A DNA stretch of 64,000 nt from Streptococcus parauberis NCFD 2020 (GTDB lineage Bacteria; Bacillota; Bacilli; Lactobacillales; Streptococcaceae): positions 496,001 to 560,000 of the forward strand of contig NZ_AEUT02000001.1 in assembly GCF_000187935.1 (NCBI RefSeq), written 5' to 3'. Both the position numbers and the translations under genes were made by a program. Positions 21,079-28,872 of the stretch are shown one piece after another (the first letter of the stretch is position 1; every line of letters begins with the position of its first letter). Under the pieces are notes generated by a model that saw only the letters and a program-made list of their open reading frames with translations, made no database searches and was not told the DNA's origin.

Positions 21079-21196
21079 ATGAAAAGAAGTCATTGATCAT
21101 TTTATCGGCTCTTGTATTTTAACAACTTGTTCTAACAATAATAAAGAATTGGCAAAATCTACTTTAGATAATAATGATAAAAATGTAAAAAAATAA
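21079..21196 (+). pseudogene. Frameshifted remnant of a small lipoprotein gene
   Basis: An ATG with GGAGTAGAGG upstream opens a frame that stops after five codons. Reading across two frame changes recovers a lipoprotein-like peptide: a basic start (KKS), a hydrophobic core (LIILSALVF), a lipobox-like LTTC, then SNNNKELAKSTLDNNDKNVKK and a stop. A promoter and a terminator bracket it, so this looks like a once-functional gene of about 40 codons. Original function unknown. Confidence 0.55.
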
Positions 21197-21220
21197 CTCT
21201 CCAAAATGGAGAGTTATTTT
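21192..21220. terminator. Terminator shared by the lipoprotein remnant and the DUF4230 gene
   Basis: TAACTCTCC / GGAGAGTTA with a short loop, followed by TTTT. It lies between the two convergent units. Confidence 0.75.
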
Positions 21221-21917
21221 AGTTTTTCTTGTCTTTAATTTTGAAGTGCAAGTCGTCTTCTGCTAGTTGGACTTTGATTTTCTTTTCGGAATTGATATTT
21301 AGGATGGAAGTTAGGGCTTTTTCTGAGGCTTTGATAACGTCCTCTTTTTTATCACTGAGGACAAATCTAGATGTGTTATAGACGGTTTCGTCTGTTTTTT
21401 CTGCTAAAAATTCTTGGGCTTTGACACTTGAGGTTGCTAGGTCAACTGCTTTATCGACTAAGCCACTGGATTGGTTTTTGATTTTTATTTTGCCACTTTG
21501 TTGGGAGTCAACATAAACGGTTAGTGGTTTTTTGAAGGTCACTGTATTATCTTTAATCAGGATATCATTTTTGCCGATTCCGGCTAAGTCAATTTTGAAT
21601 TCAGTGGTAACTGGGATCAAAACTTCCATATCTCGACCAATAAAGAATCTGGTGATGGTTTCTGTCCAGCTCGGCCATTCTGTTAAATTGTCGTTTTGAA
21701 AGGTTTGCTTACGGGTAGTATCAGTCTCGGCGTCAGCGACAACCAACTGGACTTGCTTGTCAAATCGTTTGAGGACGTAATTGTAATCAGCGGTTGTTGT
21801 GCCGCCGAAGAGGTGGGTGAGTTGATCACGGAAAAAGAAGCCGAGGCCACAGGCAAGAGCGACAAGCACCAGTAGTGGCACCAAGACTTTAGTAAGACGG
21901 TTGTGAATTTGTTTCAT
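21219..21917 (-). CDS. DUF4230 domain protein, membrane-anchored
   Basis: A 232-residue protein with one N-terminal membrane segment (about residues 11-30) and an extracytoplasmic domain fitting DUF4230 (FRDQLTHLFGG ... FIGRDMEVLIPVTTEFKIDLAGI ... KPLTVYVDSQQ). Function unknown. The first residues, MKQIHNRLTKV, are basic as expected for an inside-positive signal anchor. It appears monocistronic, with a ribosome binding site (TAGGAGATTTG) upstream of the ATG at 21917. Confidence 0.78.
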   Translation of the reverse strand: MKQIHNRLTKVLVPLLVLVALACGLGFFFRDQLTHLFGGTTTADYNYVLKRFDKQVQLVVADAETDTTRKQTFQNDNLTEWPSWTETITRFFIGRDMEVLIPVTTEFKIDLAGIGKNDILIKDNTVTFKKPLTVYVDSQQSGKIKIKNQSSGLVDKAVDLATSSVKAQEFLAEKTDETVYNTSRFVLSDKKEDVIKASEKALTSILNINSEKKIKVQLAEDDLHFKIKDKKN

Positions 21918-22073
21918 ATCAAATCTCCTATTTAATTTGTTATTAAGAGCATTGTAATTTTTGGGATACTTTCATTATACAGGAAAGGGGTAGAATACTC
22001 TTAGATAGACACTTTTAAAAGAAAAAAGATTTGACTATATTGGGGAATAATTGAAATTTCAGACTATTAAATG

Positions 22074-22140
22074 TGGTATAATAGGTATATTAAGCGCTTT
22101 TATCAGTTGTAAAAAAAGCAGACCTGGTCTGTTTTTTTTG
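22074..22140 (+). ncRNA. Possible tiny transcription unit (extended -10 plus terminator, no ORF)
   Basis: TGGTATAAT at 22074-22082 is followed about 30 bases later by CAGACC-T-GGTCTG and eight Ts (terminator, about 22113-22139). A transcript would be about 50 bases with no reading frame. A separate extended -10 for gpo follows at 22170-22178. Confidence 0.35.
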
Positions 22141-22169
22141 AGAACAATTCTGAACAGCTTATTTCTATA

Positions 22170-22178
22170 TTATGTTAT
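22170..22178 (+). promoter_or_regulatory. Extended -10 of the gpo promoter
   Basis: TGTTATAAT about 30 bases upstream of the gpo ATG, followed by the AAAGGAGGG ribosome binding site. Confidence 0.55.
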
Positions 22179-22207
22179 AATGCAAGCACAGCCTAAAGGA
22201 GGGATAT

Positions 22208-22690
22208 ATGACATCACTTTATGATTTTACAGTTAAAGACCAACATGGAGAGGACATTTCCCTTAGTCAGTTTCAAGGTAAGGTACTTCTCATCGTCAAT
22301 ACAGCAACGGGCTGTGGTTTGACTCCCCAATACCAAGGTCTCCAGGAACTTTACGATCAGTATGTCGACAAAGGTTTTGTGATTTTAGACTTTCCTTGTA
22401 ATCAATTTGCTGGGCAAGCACCTGGTAATGCCGAAGAAATTAATGACTTTTGTAGTCTCAATTACCAAACAACTTTTCCTAGATTCGCTAAGGTAAATGT
22501 GAATGGTAAAGAAGCAGACCAAATGTATGTCTGGTTAAAAGCTCAAAAGAAGGGGCTACTAGGTAAAGCAATTGAATGGAACTTCGCCAAATTTCTGATT
22601 GACAAATACGGCCAAGTCGTAAAACGTTATTCCTCTAAGACCGCCCCTCAAGAGATTCGTCAGGATTTAGAAATTTTATTAAAGGACTAG
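22208..22690 (+). CDS. gpo: Glutathione peroxidase
   Basis: A 160-residue thiol peroxidase that reduces hydrogen or lipid peroxides with glutathione or thioredoxin. The peroxidatic residue is Cys36 (NTATGCGLTPQ), where selenocysteine occurs in mammalian forms. The conserved Gln (NQFAGQAPG) and Trp (EWNFAKFLID) complete the catalytic triad. The length is normal, with an AAAGGAGGG ribosome binding site. It faces the XRE gene convergently. Confidence 0.94.
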   Translation: MTSLYDFTVKDQHGEDISLSQFQGKVLLIVNTATGCGLTPQYQGLQELYDQYVDKGFVILDFPCNQFAGQAPGNAEEINDFCSLNYQTTFPRFAKVNVNGKEADQMYVWLKAQKKGLLGKAIEWNFAKFLIDKYGQVVKRYSSKTAPQEIRQDLEILLKD

Positions 22691-22720
22691 TTTTAGTAAA
22701 AAAATCAATAGATATATTAA

Positions 22721-22755
22721 AAAACACCTAGTATTTCAATACTAAGTGTTTTGTT
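22721..22755. terminator. Bidirectional terminator between gpo and the XRE gene
   Basis: AACACCTAGTAT / ATACTAAGTGTT with a small internal mismatch and A/T tracts on both sides. Confidence 0.8.
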
Positions 22756-23184
22756 TTAATTCCCAAAATAAAACTCTTCAAAACTCTGGCCTGCTAATTC
22801 AGCCATTTCCTTTAGGATAGTTACATTTGGTTTTGAGCGACCAATTTCCCAGTGACTAACAGAGGATAAGGAGATGTTAAATCGTTCAGCAAACTGACGA
22901 TCTGTTTCGCCAAGTTCCATTCTTAAGTTGAAGATTCGATTATTAAGTTTTGATGGATCGCGTCTTTCTTTTATTTCAAAAATTGGGCCAGGACTCAACT
23001 CGAATCCTTGAGTTACTTTTTCCAGGGCCTCGTCGCGTGAGATATTCAAACGATTAGCCACTGTAATGACTTTCTTCGGTGTTGCATTTAGCTCCCGACA
23101 AGCTGCAGTGAAATTAGAATAAAGTTTCCCTAAAACTCTCACTTCACGGGACTTAGTTGGAGATGTCTCTCTCTTGCTTGGCAT
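22756..23184 (-). CDS. XRE-type helix-turn-helix regulator
   Basis: A 142-residue protein with a C-terminal HTH (about 85-135): LRMELGETDRQFAERFNISLSSVSHWEIGRSKPNVTILKEMAELAG. The N-terminal half is basic and includes VLGKLYSNFTAACRELNATPKKVITVANRLNISRDEALEKV, which looks like a second DNA-binding segment of the kind seen in phage or plasmid nuclease-associated domains. Target unknown. AGGAGG lies upstream of the ATG at 23184. It is isolated, with about 280 bases before the divergent gntR. Confidence 0.75.
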   Translation of the reverse strand: MPSKRETSPTKSREVRVLGKLYSNFTAACRELNATPKKVITVANRLNISRDEALEKVTQGFELSPGPIFEIKERRDPSKLNNRIFNLRMELGETDRQFAERFNISLSSVSHWEIGRSKPNVTILKEMAELAGQSFEEFYFGN

Positions 23185-23339
23185 CTACACATCCTCCTAA
23201 TTATCAAATAGTTCTCCTTAACTATATCGTAATTAAATAATCATTTCAAGCAAAAGTCGGATATTTATGAAAACAATGACTTAAAACGTTCATATAAAGG
23301 AGAAGTTAGTTTTTAGTGAAATAGCATATCTAAGCATAT

Positions 23340-23355
23340 TTTATCATTTGATAAA
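23340..23355. promoter_or_regulatory. Candidate operator between the XRE gene and the GntR gene
   Basis: TTTATCA-TT-TGATAAA, with perfect 7-bp arms, lies in the divergent region of about 280 bases. No other recognisable element was seen there apart from the gntR ribosome binding site (AGGGGTGAC). Confidence 0.35.
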
Positions 23356-23464
23356 TGAGTATGATGAGAGACAGAATGACTTAGTCGGAAAAGGTTTACA
23401 AATTAATTGGATGATGATAATGTAATCATATTAGGTGATAGTTTAATTTAAATAGGGGTGACAA

Positions 23465-24178
23465 ATGACACAGTATGAAAAGATTGCTAACGATATTCGG
23501 AAACAGATATTGAATGAAAGCTATAAAAAAGATTGTCTTATTCCGGACCAGTTTGAATTAGCCAACCATTATCAGGTCAGTCGAATGACGATTCAAAAAG
23601 CTATTAATCTGCTTAAGATTGAAGGTTTTTTGTATACCAAAAGAGGTAAGGGAACCTATGTAACCTTTCCACCGTTACAGCAAGATAAGTATGGTACTGA
23701 TGTCGGAACGATCGTAGGCACATCAAGCTATTATTCCAATCAAGGTAATATGACAAGTAAAGTGATATCTTTTGAAACACGTTTACCAGTCCCTGAAGAA
23801 ATGGATAAGTTAAAACTCTTATCAAATCAAACAGTCTTTGATATTATCAGATTAAGGTATTTAAATAATGAACCATTTCATTTAGAATATTCTATTTATC
23901 CATGTCATATAATTCCTGGATTAAATGGTCACATACTAGATCAATCTATTTACAGATACATTATTGAAGAATTAGATTTACAAATTGGCTCAGGCATTCG
24001 ACAGATTAGAGCAGATAAACCCGATAATTTTGATCAGATATATTTAGAATGTGCCAAGGATGATCCTGTATTAGAAATCGAACAAGTTGTCTTTCTCAAA
24101 GATGGCAGGCCCTTTGAATATTCCCAAACACGCGCAAAATATACCAAAGCATCAGTAAACTATATTGATTTCAGATAG
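23465..24178 (+). CDS. GntR/HutC-family regulator with UTRA domain
   Basis: A 237-residue regulator. The N-terminal winged HTH (about 1-65) contains IPDQFELANHYQVSRMTIQKAINLLKIEGFLYTKRGKGTYV. The C-terminal UTRA domain (about 90-235) would bind a phosphosugar effector and includes FDIIRLRYLNNEPFHLEYSIYP and EIEQVVFLKDGRPFEYSQTRAKYTK. It is followed after 11 bases by the ADP-ribosylglycohydrolase gene and then the beta-glucoside PTS operon, so it most likely controls that locus, sensing a phosphorylated beta-glucoside. Confidence 0.88.
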   Translation: MTQYEKIANDIRKQILNESYKKDCLIPDQFELANHYQVSRMTIQKAINLLKIEGFLYTKRGKGTYVTFPPLQQDKYGTDVGTIVGTSSYYSNQGNMTSKVISFETRLPVPEEMDKLKLLSNQTVFDIIRLRYLNNEPFHLEYSIYPCHIIPGLNGHILDQSIYRYIIEELDLQIGSGIRQIRADKPDNFDQIYLECAKDDPVLEIEQVVFLKDGRPFEYSQTRAKYTKASVNYIDFR

Positions 24179-24189
24179 AAGGAGAAAAA

Positions 24190-24981
24190 ATGTTAGGAGC
24201 AGTTGTAGGTGATGTGATTGGTTCACGTTTTGAATGGAACAATCACAAATCAAAAGATTTTCAACTATTTACAGAAGATTGCCATCTAACTGATGATAGT
24301 CTGATGACGCTAGCAGTTGCTGAGGCACTAATGAAGAGCAAAGAGGACTTTTCGGATTTATCAGAAGTAGTCATTCATTCGATGCAAAAACTAGGTCGAA
24401 AATATCCTCACGCCGGATTTGGTTCACGATTTTATCAATGGTTAAATGAACAGAATCCTCAACCTTATGGCAGTTTTGGTAATGGTGCAGCAATGAGAAT
24501 TTCTCCTGTAGCTCTGGCTGCCTCTTCCTTAGAAGAAGCTATCATTCTGTCGAAAGAAGTAACAAAGGTCAGCCATAATCATCCTGAGGCAATTAAAGGG
24601 GCAGAGGCAGTAACTGCCGCAGTCTATCTAGCAAAAGCAGGAAAATCGAAAGAAGATATTTTAGAATACACTTTGGATCATTACTATCAGATTGATTTTA
24701 GTTTAGATGAAATTAGAGAGACTTATGGCTTTGATGTATCCTGTCAAGGCTCTGTCCCACAAGCATTACAAGCCTTTTATGAATCCACTGATTTTGAAGA
24801 CTCTATCAGAAATGCAATCTCGATAGGAGGAGACTCTGATACAATTGCAGCCATCACGGGATCAATTTCTGGAGTCTATTATGGAATACCTGATCAGTTA
24901 ATTAGTCAAACTGAAACTAATCTTGACTCCTGCTTAGGGCATATAATGAAGCAGTTTGATGCTTATATTGCGACTATGTAA
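24190..24981 (+). CDS. ADP-ribosylglycohydrolase (DraG-like) family protein
   Basis: A 263-residue all-helical hydrolase of the family that removes ADP-ribose from proteins or small molecules with a binuclear magnesium centre. Expected metal motifs are LTDDSLMT at 33-40 and GGDSDTIAAITGSISG near the C-terminus; GNGAAMRISPVALA is also typical. It sits between the GntR regulator and the PTS/GH1 genes, apparently in one unit with gntR (11-base spacer). Such genes recur in sugar or nucleoside loci, so a small-molecule glycosidic substrate is as plausible as a protein. Confidence 0.85.
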   Translation: MLGAVVGDVIGSRFEWNNHKSKDFQLFTEDCHLTDDSLMTLAVAEALMKSKEDFSDLSEVVIHSMQKLGRKYPHAGFGSRFYQWLNEQNPQPYGSFGNGAAMRISPVALAASSLEEAIILSKEVTKVSHNHPEAIKGAEAVTAAVYLAKAGKSKEDILEYTLDHYYQIDFSLDEIRETYGFDVSCQGSVPQALQAFYESTDFEDSIRNAISIGGDSDTIAAITGSISGVYYGIPDQLISQTETNLDSCLGHIMKQFDAYIATM

Positions 24982-24999
24982 ACTGAAAACTGTACATGA

Positions 25000-25033
25000 G
25001 AAGCTAAGGCTATATACAAGCCTAGCTTCTTTT
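25000..25033 (+). terminator. Terminator after the ADP-ribosylglycohydrolase gene
   Basis: GAAGCTAAGGCT / AGCCTAGCTTC (one-base bulge), followed by TTTTATT. It separates gntR and its neighbour from the PTS operon. Confidence 0.7.
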
Positions 25034-25035
25034 AT

Positions 25036-25060
25036 TATACTGTAAATGTAAACGATTTCA
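25036..25060 (+). promoter_or_regulatory. PTS/GH1 operon promoter region with cre site
   Basis: TATACT at 25036-25041 is a likely -10. TGTAAACGATTTCA at 25047-25060 matches the cre consensus TGWAANCGNTNWCA at all 14 positions just downstream, predicting CcpA-dependent glucose repression. Confidence 0.85.
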
Positions 25061-25074
25061 AAAAGGAGTATGAC

Positions 25075-26442
25075 ATGGAAAAATTCTTTTGGGGTAACTC
25101 AGTTTCAAGTATGCAAACTGAAGGTGGATGGAATCAAGGTGGCAAGAGTTTATCTGTCTATGATATTCGAGAAGCTACTGATCAATTAAGTGATTGGCAT
25201 TGTGCCAATGACAACTATAATAATTACATTGAAGATTTTGACTACATGAAAGAACTTGGTATGAATATGTATCGATTCCAAATTTCTTGGTCACGTGTGG
25301 TTAAAGAAGGTGATGGTGAATTTAACGAGGAGGGGATTGCATATTATTCTCAGTTTATAGATGACTTACTTGCGCGTGGAATTGAACCGATGATTTGTCT
25401 CTATCATTTTGATATGCCATTACATTTAGCTAAAGATTACAATGGTTTTATGTCTAAATATGTAAAAGATGCATTCATCAGATATGGTAAAGAAATGGTC
25501 GATCGTTTTGGGGACAGGGTTAAGTATTGGATTACTTTTAACGAACAAAACATCTTCCATTTTAGAGAAGGCTTTCACATTTCTGGATATGATCAAGGTG
25601 ATGAATCTATTCAGGATCTTTACCAAATTGCTCATAATGTCATGATTTGTCATGCTGAAATAGCCAATTATATCCACGAAACTACAGATGCTAAAATAGG
25701 TGGCATGTTAGCTTATTCTGAGGTGTACCCAGCTTCGCCTCGTCCAGAAGATATCAAGGTAGCAAGGGAATGGGATGAATTTGTTAATCAGACTTTAATT
25801 GAATGTTATGTCAATGGGAACTATTCTCGTCAGCATTTGGCCTATGCCAAAGCAAATGCTATTGATTTAGGTATTATCGACGGCGAAATGGAGAGTCTGG
25901 CTAAACTTAAGAGTGATTTCATGAGTTTTTCTTATTATAGTTCTACAACGATAAGTGCTAAGAATATCCCTGAAGGGACACCGCCAAACTTTTATCTGGA
26001 CTTTGGTAAGGAGGCTAACCCTTATATTGAGTCTACAGAATGGGAATGGCAAATTGATCCACTTGGTTTCAGAGATGTCCTCAATAAACTCTATCAAAGA
26101 TATAAAGTACCAGTTTTCCCAATTGAAAATGGGATTGGGGTTCGTGAAACTTGGGATGGTGAAAATCCAATTCAAGATGATTATCGTATTGATTATCACA
26201 AAGATCATATCAAAGCTATGTTTGATTCAATGACGGAAGATGGTGTCGAGGTAATTGGTTACCTTGGTTGGGGCTTGATTGATATTTTAAGTTCTAAAGG
26301 TGATATGGAAAAACGCTATGGCTTAGTTTATGTTAACCGTAGCAACCATGATTTAAAAGATATGAAACGAGTTCCTAAGAAGAGTTTTGATTGGTTCAAG
26401 AATATGATTGCTAGTAATGGCTCTTCAGTTTTTGAAGATTAA
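25075..26442 (+). CDS. 6-phospho-beta-glucosidase (GH1)
   Basis: A 455-residue glycoside hydrolase family 1 enzyme that would split phosphorylated beta-glucosides delivered by the adjacent PTS. The acid/base is Glu157 in TFNEQN and the nucleophile Glu351 in PIENGIG. The N-terminal FFWGNSVSSMQTEGGW barrel entry is typical. It is the first gene of an operon with PTS IIC (12-base spacer) and IIB. Activity on phospho-cellobiose versus aryl- or other beta-glucosides cannot be told from sequence. Confidence 0.92.
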   Translation: MEKFFWGNSVSSMQTEGGWNQGGKSLSVYDIREATDQLSDWHCANDNYNNYIEDFDYMKELGMNMYRFQISWSRVVKEGDGEFNEEGIAYYSQFIDDLLARGIEPMICLYHFDMPLHLAKDYNGFMSKYVKDAFIRYGKEMVDRFGDRVKYWITFNEQNIFHFREGFHISGYDQGDESIQDLYQIAHNVMICHAEIANYIHETTDAKIGGMLAYSEVYPASPRPEDIKVAREWDEFVNQTLIECYVNGNYSRQHLAYAKANAIDLGIIDGEMESLAKLKSDFMSFSYYSSTTISAKNIPEGTPPNFYLDFGKEANPYIESTEWEWQIDPLGFRDVLNKLYQRYKVPVFPIENGIGVRETWDGENPIQDDYRIDYHKDHIKAMFDSMTEDGVEVIGYLGWGLIDILSSKGDMEKRYGLVYVNRSNHDLKDMKRVPKKSFDWFKNMIASNGSSVFED

Positions 26443-26454
26443 AGGAGTAGTGTT

Positions 26455-27780
26455 ATGGAAGAAAGTAAATGGGGAAATTTTTTAGAAAAATTTGCTGAGT
26501 TCTCTGCAAGATTAGGGAATCAAATTCATCTAAGAACCTTACGTGATGCTTTTACAACTATTATGCCACTGTTTATTTTGGCTGGTTTAGCTGTTCTTTT
26601 AAATAATGTCGTGTTTACTGCCTTATTTAATGGAGATGTTTTAGCTAAATTTCAAACCTATGGGAACATGTTAACAAATGGCTCCCTAAACATTGCTGGT
26701 TTATTAATTACACCAGTTATTGCTTACTTTTTGTCACAACATCGTGATTTTGATAAGCCAATCAGTTCATCAGTTGTAGCGATATCATCATTATTTGTCA
26801 TGTTGCCAATGATTAAAGAAGTGATTCCAAATGGAGCTGAAAAAGCAATTGAGGTTTCCGGGCTTGTCACTTTTAAAGAAATCGGAACAACTGGATTGTT
26901 TGCCGGTATTATTATTGGGATGCTAGCAACTGAAATGTTTATCAAATTAACCAAAAATAAACATTTGCGTATTAGACTAGGCGACGATGTTCCACCTGCA
27001 GTCGGTGAATCATTTTCAACAATGATTCCTTTGATGTTGACTGTTTCATTCTTTGCTTTAATCTCCGCATTGCTATTGAATTTGTTCAACACTGATATGG
27101 TGACCTTGATTACTAATTTGGTTCAAGAGCCGCTGCGCCGTGTCAATACTTCCTTATTTGGTTACTTATTAATATACTCTACTGGTAATTTCCTTTTCAC
27201 CTTGGGGATTCACCAATCAGTAATCAATGCTACATTAACTGAACCCTTAATGCTTCTGAACATGAATGAAAATATGGCTGCTGTTCAGGCTGGTAAGGAA
27301 GCTCCGCACATTTTAAATTCTGCATTCCAAACATGTTATGCTCAAATGGGTGGTACAGGTGGAACTTTTGCATTGGTCATATTAGTCATGTTGTTTATCA
27401 AATATAAACCATTTAAAGATATCATTAAATTATCTGTTGGCCCAGGCTTATTTGAAATTAATGAACCAATCATATTTGGTTTCCCAATTGTCTTCAACCT
27501 TCCAATGATGATTCCTTTTGTTCTTAGTCCTGTTATTGGTGCTTTAATTGGTTATTTTGCAACTGTGGTAGGATTTGTGAAACCTTTAACGGTAATGGTT
27601 CCTTGGACTACACCACCATTAATCAGTGGTTTCCTCGCATCGCAAGGTGATATTAAAGTTGTTCTTGTGCAAATCATTATTTTAATTGTTACAGCATTAT
27701 TTTACTGGCCATTTGTCATTGTTGCTCAAAAAGCAGCTAAAAAACAAGCTGAAATAGAAGGAATTGTGGAGGAAATCTAA
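26455..27780 (+). CDS. PTS lactose/cellobiose-family EIIC permease
   Basis: A 441-residue integral membrane protein of the lactose/cellobiose (CelB-type) EIIC family, with about 8-10 hydrophobic segments. Signature regions include IHLRTLRDAFTTIMPLFILAGLAVLLNN near the start and PGLFEINEPIIFGFPIVFNLPMMIPFVLSPVIGALIGY, containing the conserved Glu-rich substrate loop. It transports and, with IIB, phosphorylates a beta-glucoside. The stop overlaps the EIIB start by one base (TAATG at 27778-27782). No EIIA gene is seen nearby. Confidence 0.92.
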   Translation: MEESKWGNFLEKFAEFSARLGNQIHLRTLRDAFTTIMPLFILAGLAVLLNNVVFTALFNGDVLAKFQTYGNMLTNGSLNIAGLLITPVIAYFLSQHRDFDKPISSSVVAISSLFVMLPMIKEVIPNGAEKAIEVSGLVTFKEIGTTGLFAGIIIGMLATEMFIKLTKNKHLRIRLGDDVPPAVGESFSTMIPLMLTVSFFALISALLLNLFNTDMVTLITNLVQEPLRRVNTSLFGYLLIYSTGNFLFTLGIHQSVINATLTEPLMLLNMNENMAAVQAGKEAPHILNSAFQTCYAQMGGTGGTFALVILVMLFIKYKPFKDIIKLSVGPGLFEINEPIIFGFPIVFNLPMMIPFVLSPVIGALIGYFATVVGFVKPLTVMVPWTTPPLISGFLASQGDIKVVLVQIIILIVTALFYWPFVIVAQKAAKKQAEIEGIVEEI

Positions 27781-28097
27781 TGAAAAAAGTAATGATATTT
27801 TGTAATGCCGGAATGTCGTCATCTTTGATGGCTAAGAAAGCAAGTGATTTATTAAAAGTAAAGGGAAAAGATATTCATGTTGATGCTACAACAACAAGTG
27901 ATTCAAAAAATATAGTGAATAAGGATGAATACGACTTATATTTGGTTAGTCCTCAAACCAAAATGTATTTCAAACCAATCACGGAATATGCTAAGCTTCA
28001 TCATAAACCAGTCGATAATATTCCATTTAATGCCTATATACCAACACCAGCTGGTTTAGAAAAGCTAACAGGAATTATTCTTTCTCATATTGATTAA
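27780..28097 (+). CDS. PTS lactose/cellobiose-family EIIB
   Basis: A 105-residue cytosolic phosphocarrier. The phosphorylated cysteine is C8 in FCNAGMSSSLMAKK, the P-loop of lactose/cellobiose EIIB proteins. It is translationally coupled to the EIIC gene, and an intrinsic terminator follows. Confidence 0.93.
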   Translation: MKKVMIFCNAGMSSSLMAKKASDLLKVKGKDIHVDATTTSDSKNIVNKDEYDLYLVSPQTKMYFKPITEYAKLHHKPVDNIPFNAYIPTPAGLEKLTGIILSHID

Positions 28098-28103
28098 GAC
28101 AGA

Positions 28104-28134
28104 AAAGCTATAACACCAAATGTTATAGCTTTAA
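28104..28134 (+). terminator. Terminator of the PTS operon
   Basis: AAAGCTATAACA / TGTTATAGCTTT, a 12-bp stem with a five-base loop. Confidence 0.85.
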
Positions 28135-28139
28135 AATTA

Positions 28140-28871
28140 TGTGGCTCTTAGTCCGTTCCACTCCAAAGGTGTGAAGCAATTAACTACCCGCTATGCGGGT
28201 GCGCATTGAAGGTTATACCCAAAAAACTCCTAACACGATACAATAAGGGTGTTCAAGCCAATTGTATTGCGAAAGGAGTTAGAGTATGTACAGAAAGGCA
28301 TATAGCTTATCACACACAAAGTGGATGTGTAAGTATCACATTGTGTTCACCCCTAGGTATAGACGAAAAATAATCTATAATCAATATAGAAGCAGTCTTG
28401 GTGAAATTTTTCAGAGATTGTGTAGCTAAAAAGGCGTAGAAATAATTGAAGGACATTTGATGCTGGATCATGTCCATATGTTGGTGAGTATTCCACCAAG
28501 GCTTAGTGTCTCAAATTTTATGGGATATATAAAAGATAAAAGTGCACTCTTGATGTTTGATAAACACGCCAATCTCAAATCTAAGTTTGCTAATCGACGT
28601 TTTGGGGCGGAAGGATATTATGTAAGTACTGTAGGAGTATACGAAGCCACAATAAAAAAACACATACAATATTAGGATAAACATGATATCGCACTGGATA
28701 AATTAAGTGCAAAAAAATGTGAAGGTCCCTTTAGGATAGTGGCAAATATGAATGGCCTGTGACTATTCAAGAGCAATGAAGTTTGAACAAAGTGAAAGCC
28801 AGCGTCTAAAGGCGCTGGCTTGTATTCTGGGCTTATAGCTCTTGTTCGAACCACCCGTTATACGGATGGTT
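28140..28871. mobile_element. Degenerate IS200/IS605-type element
   Basis: The segment between the PTS operon and dtpT carries a Y1-transposase remnant flanked by hairpins: ACCCGC-TAT-GCGGGT near 28187-28201 on the left, and AAGCCAGCG/CGCTGGCTT near 28797-28821 plus ACCCGT-TAT-ACGGAT near 28853-28868 on the right. IS200/IS605 elements have such subterminal hairpins instead of inverted repeats. Exact ends are not determined. Confidence 0.75.
28286..28762 (+). pseudogene. tnpA: IS200-family transposase TnpA, broken by two in-frame stops
   Basis: Reading from the ATG at 28286 (AAAGGAG upstream) gives MYRKAYSLSHTKWMCKYHIVFTPRYRRKIIY, the standard IS200 TnpA opening. It meets TAA at 28427-28429, continues in the same frame through GHLMLDHVHMLVSIPPRLSVS with the HUH metal-binding His-x-His, and meets TAG at 28673-28675. 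A further in-frame stretch ends at 28762. The catalytic Tyr region (EGYYVSTVG) is present, but the protein cannot be made whole. Confidence 0.9.
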
Positions 28872-28872
28872 A

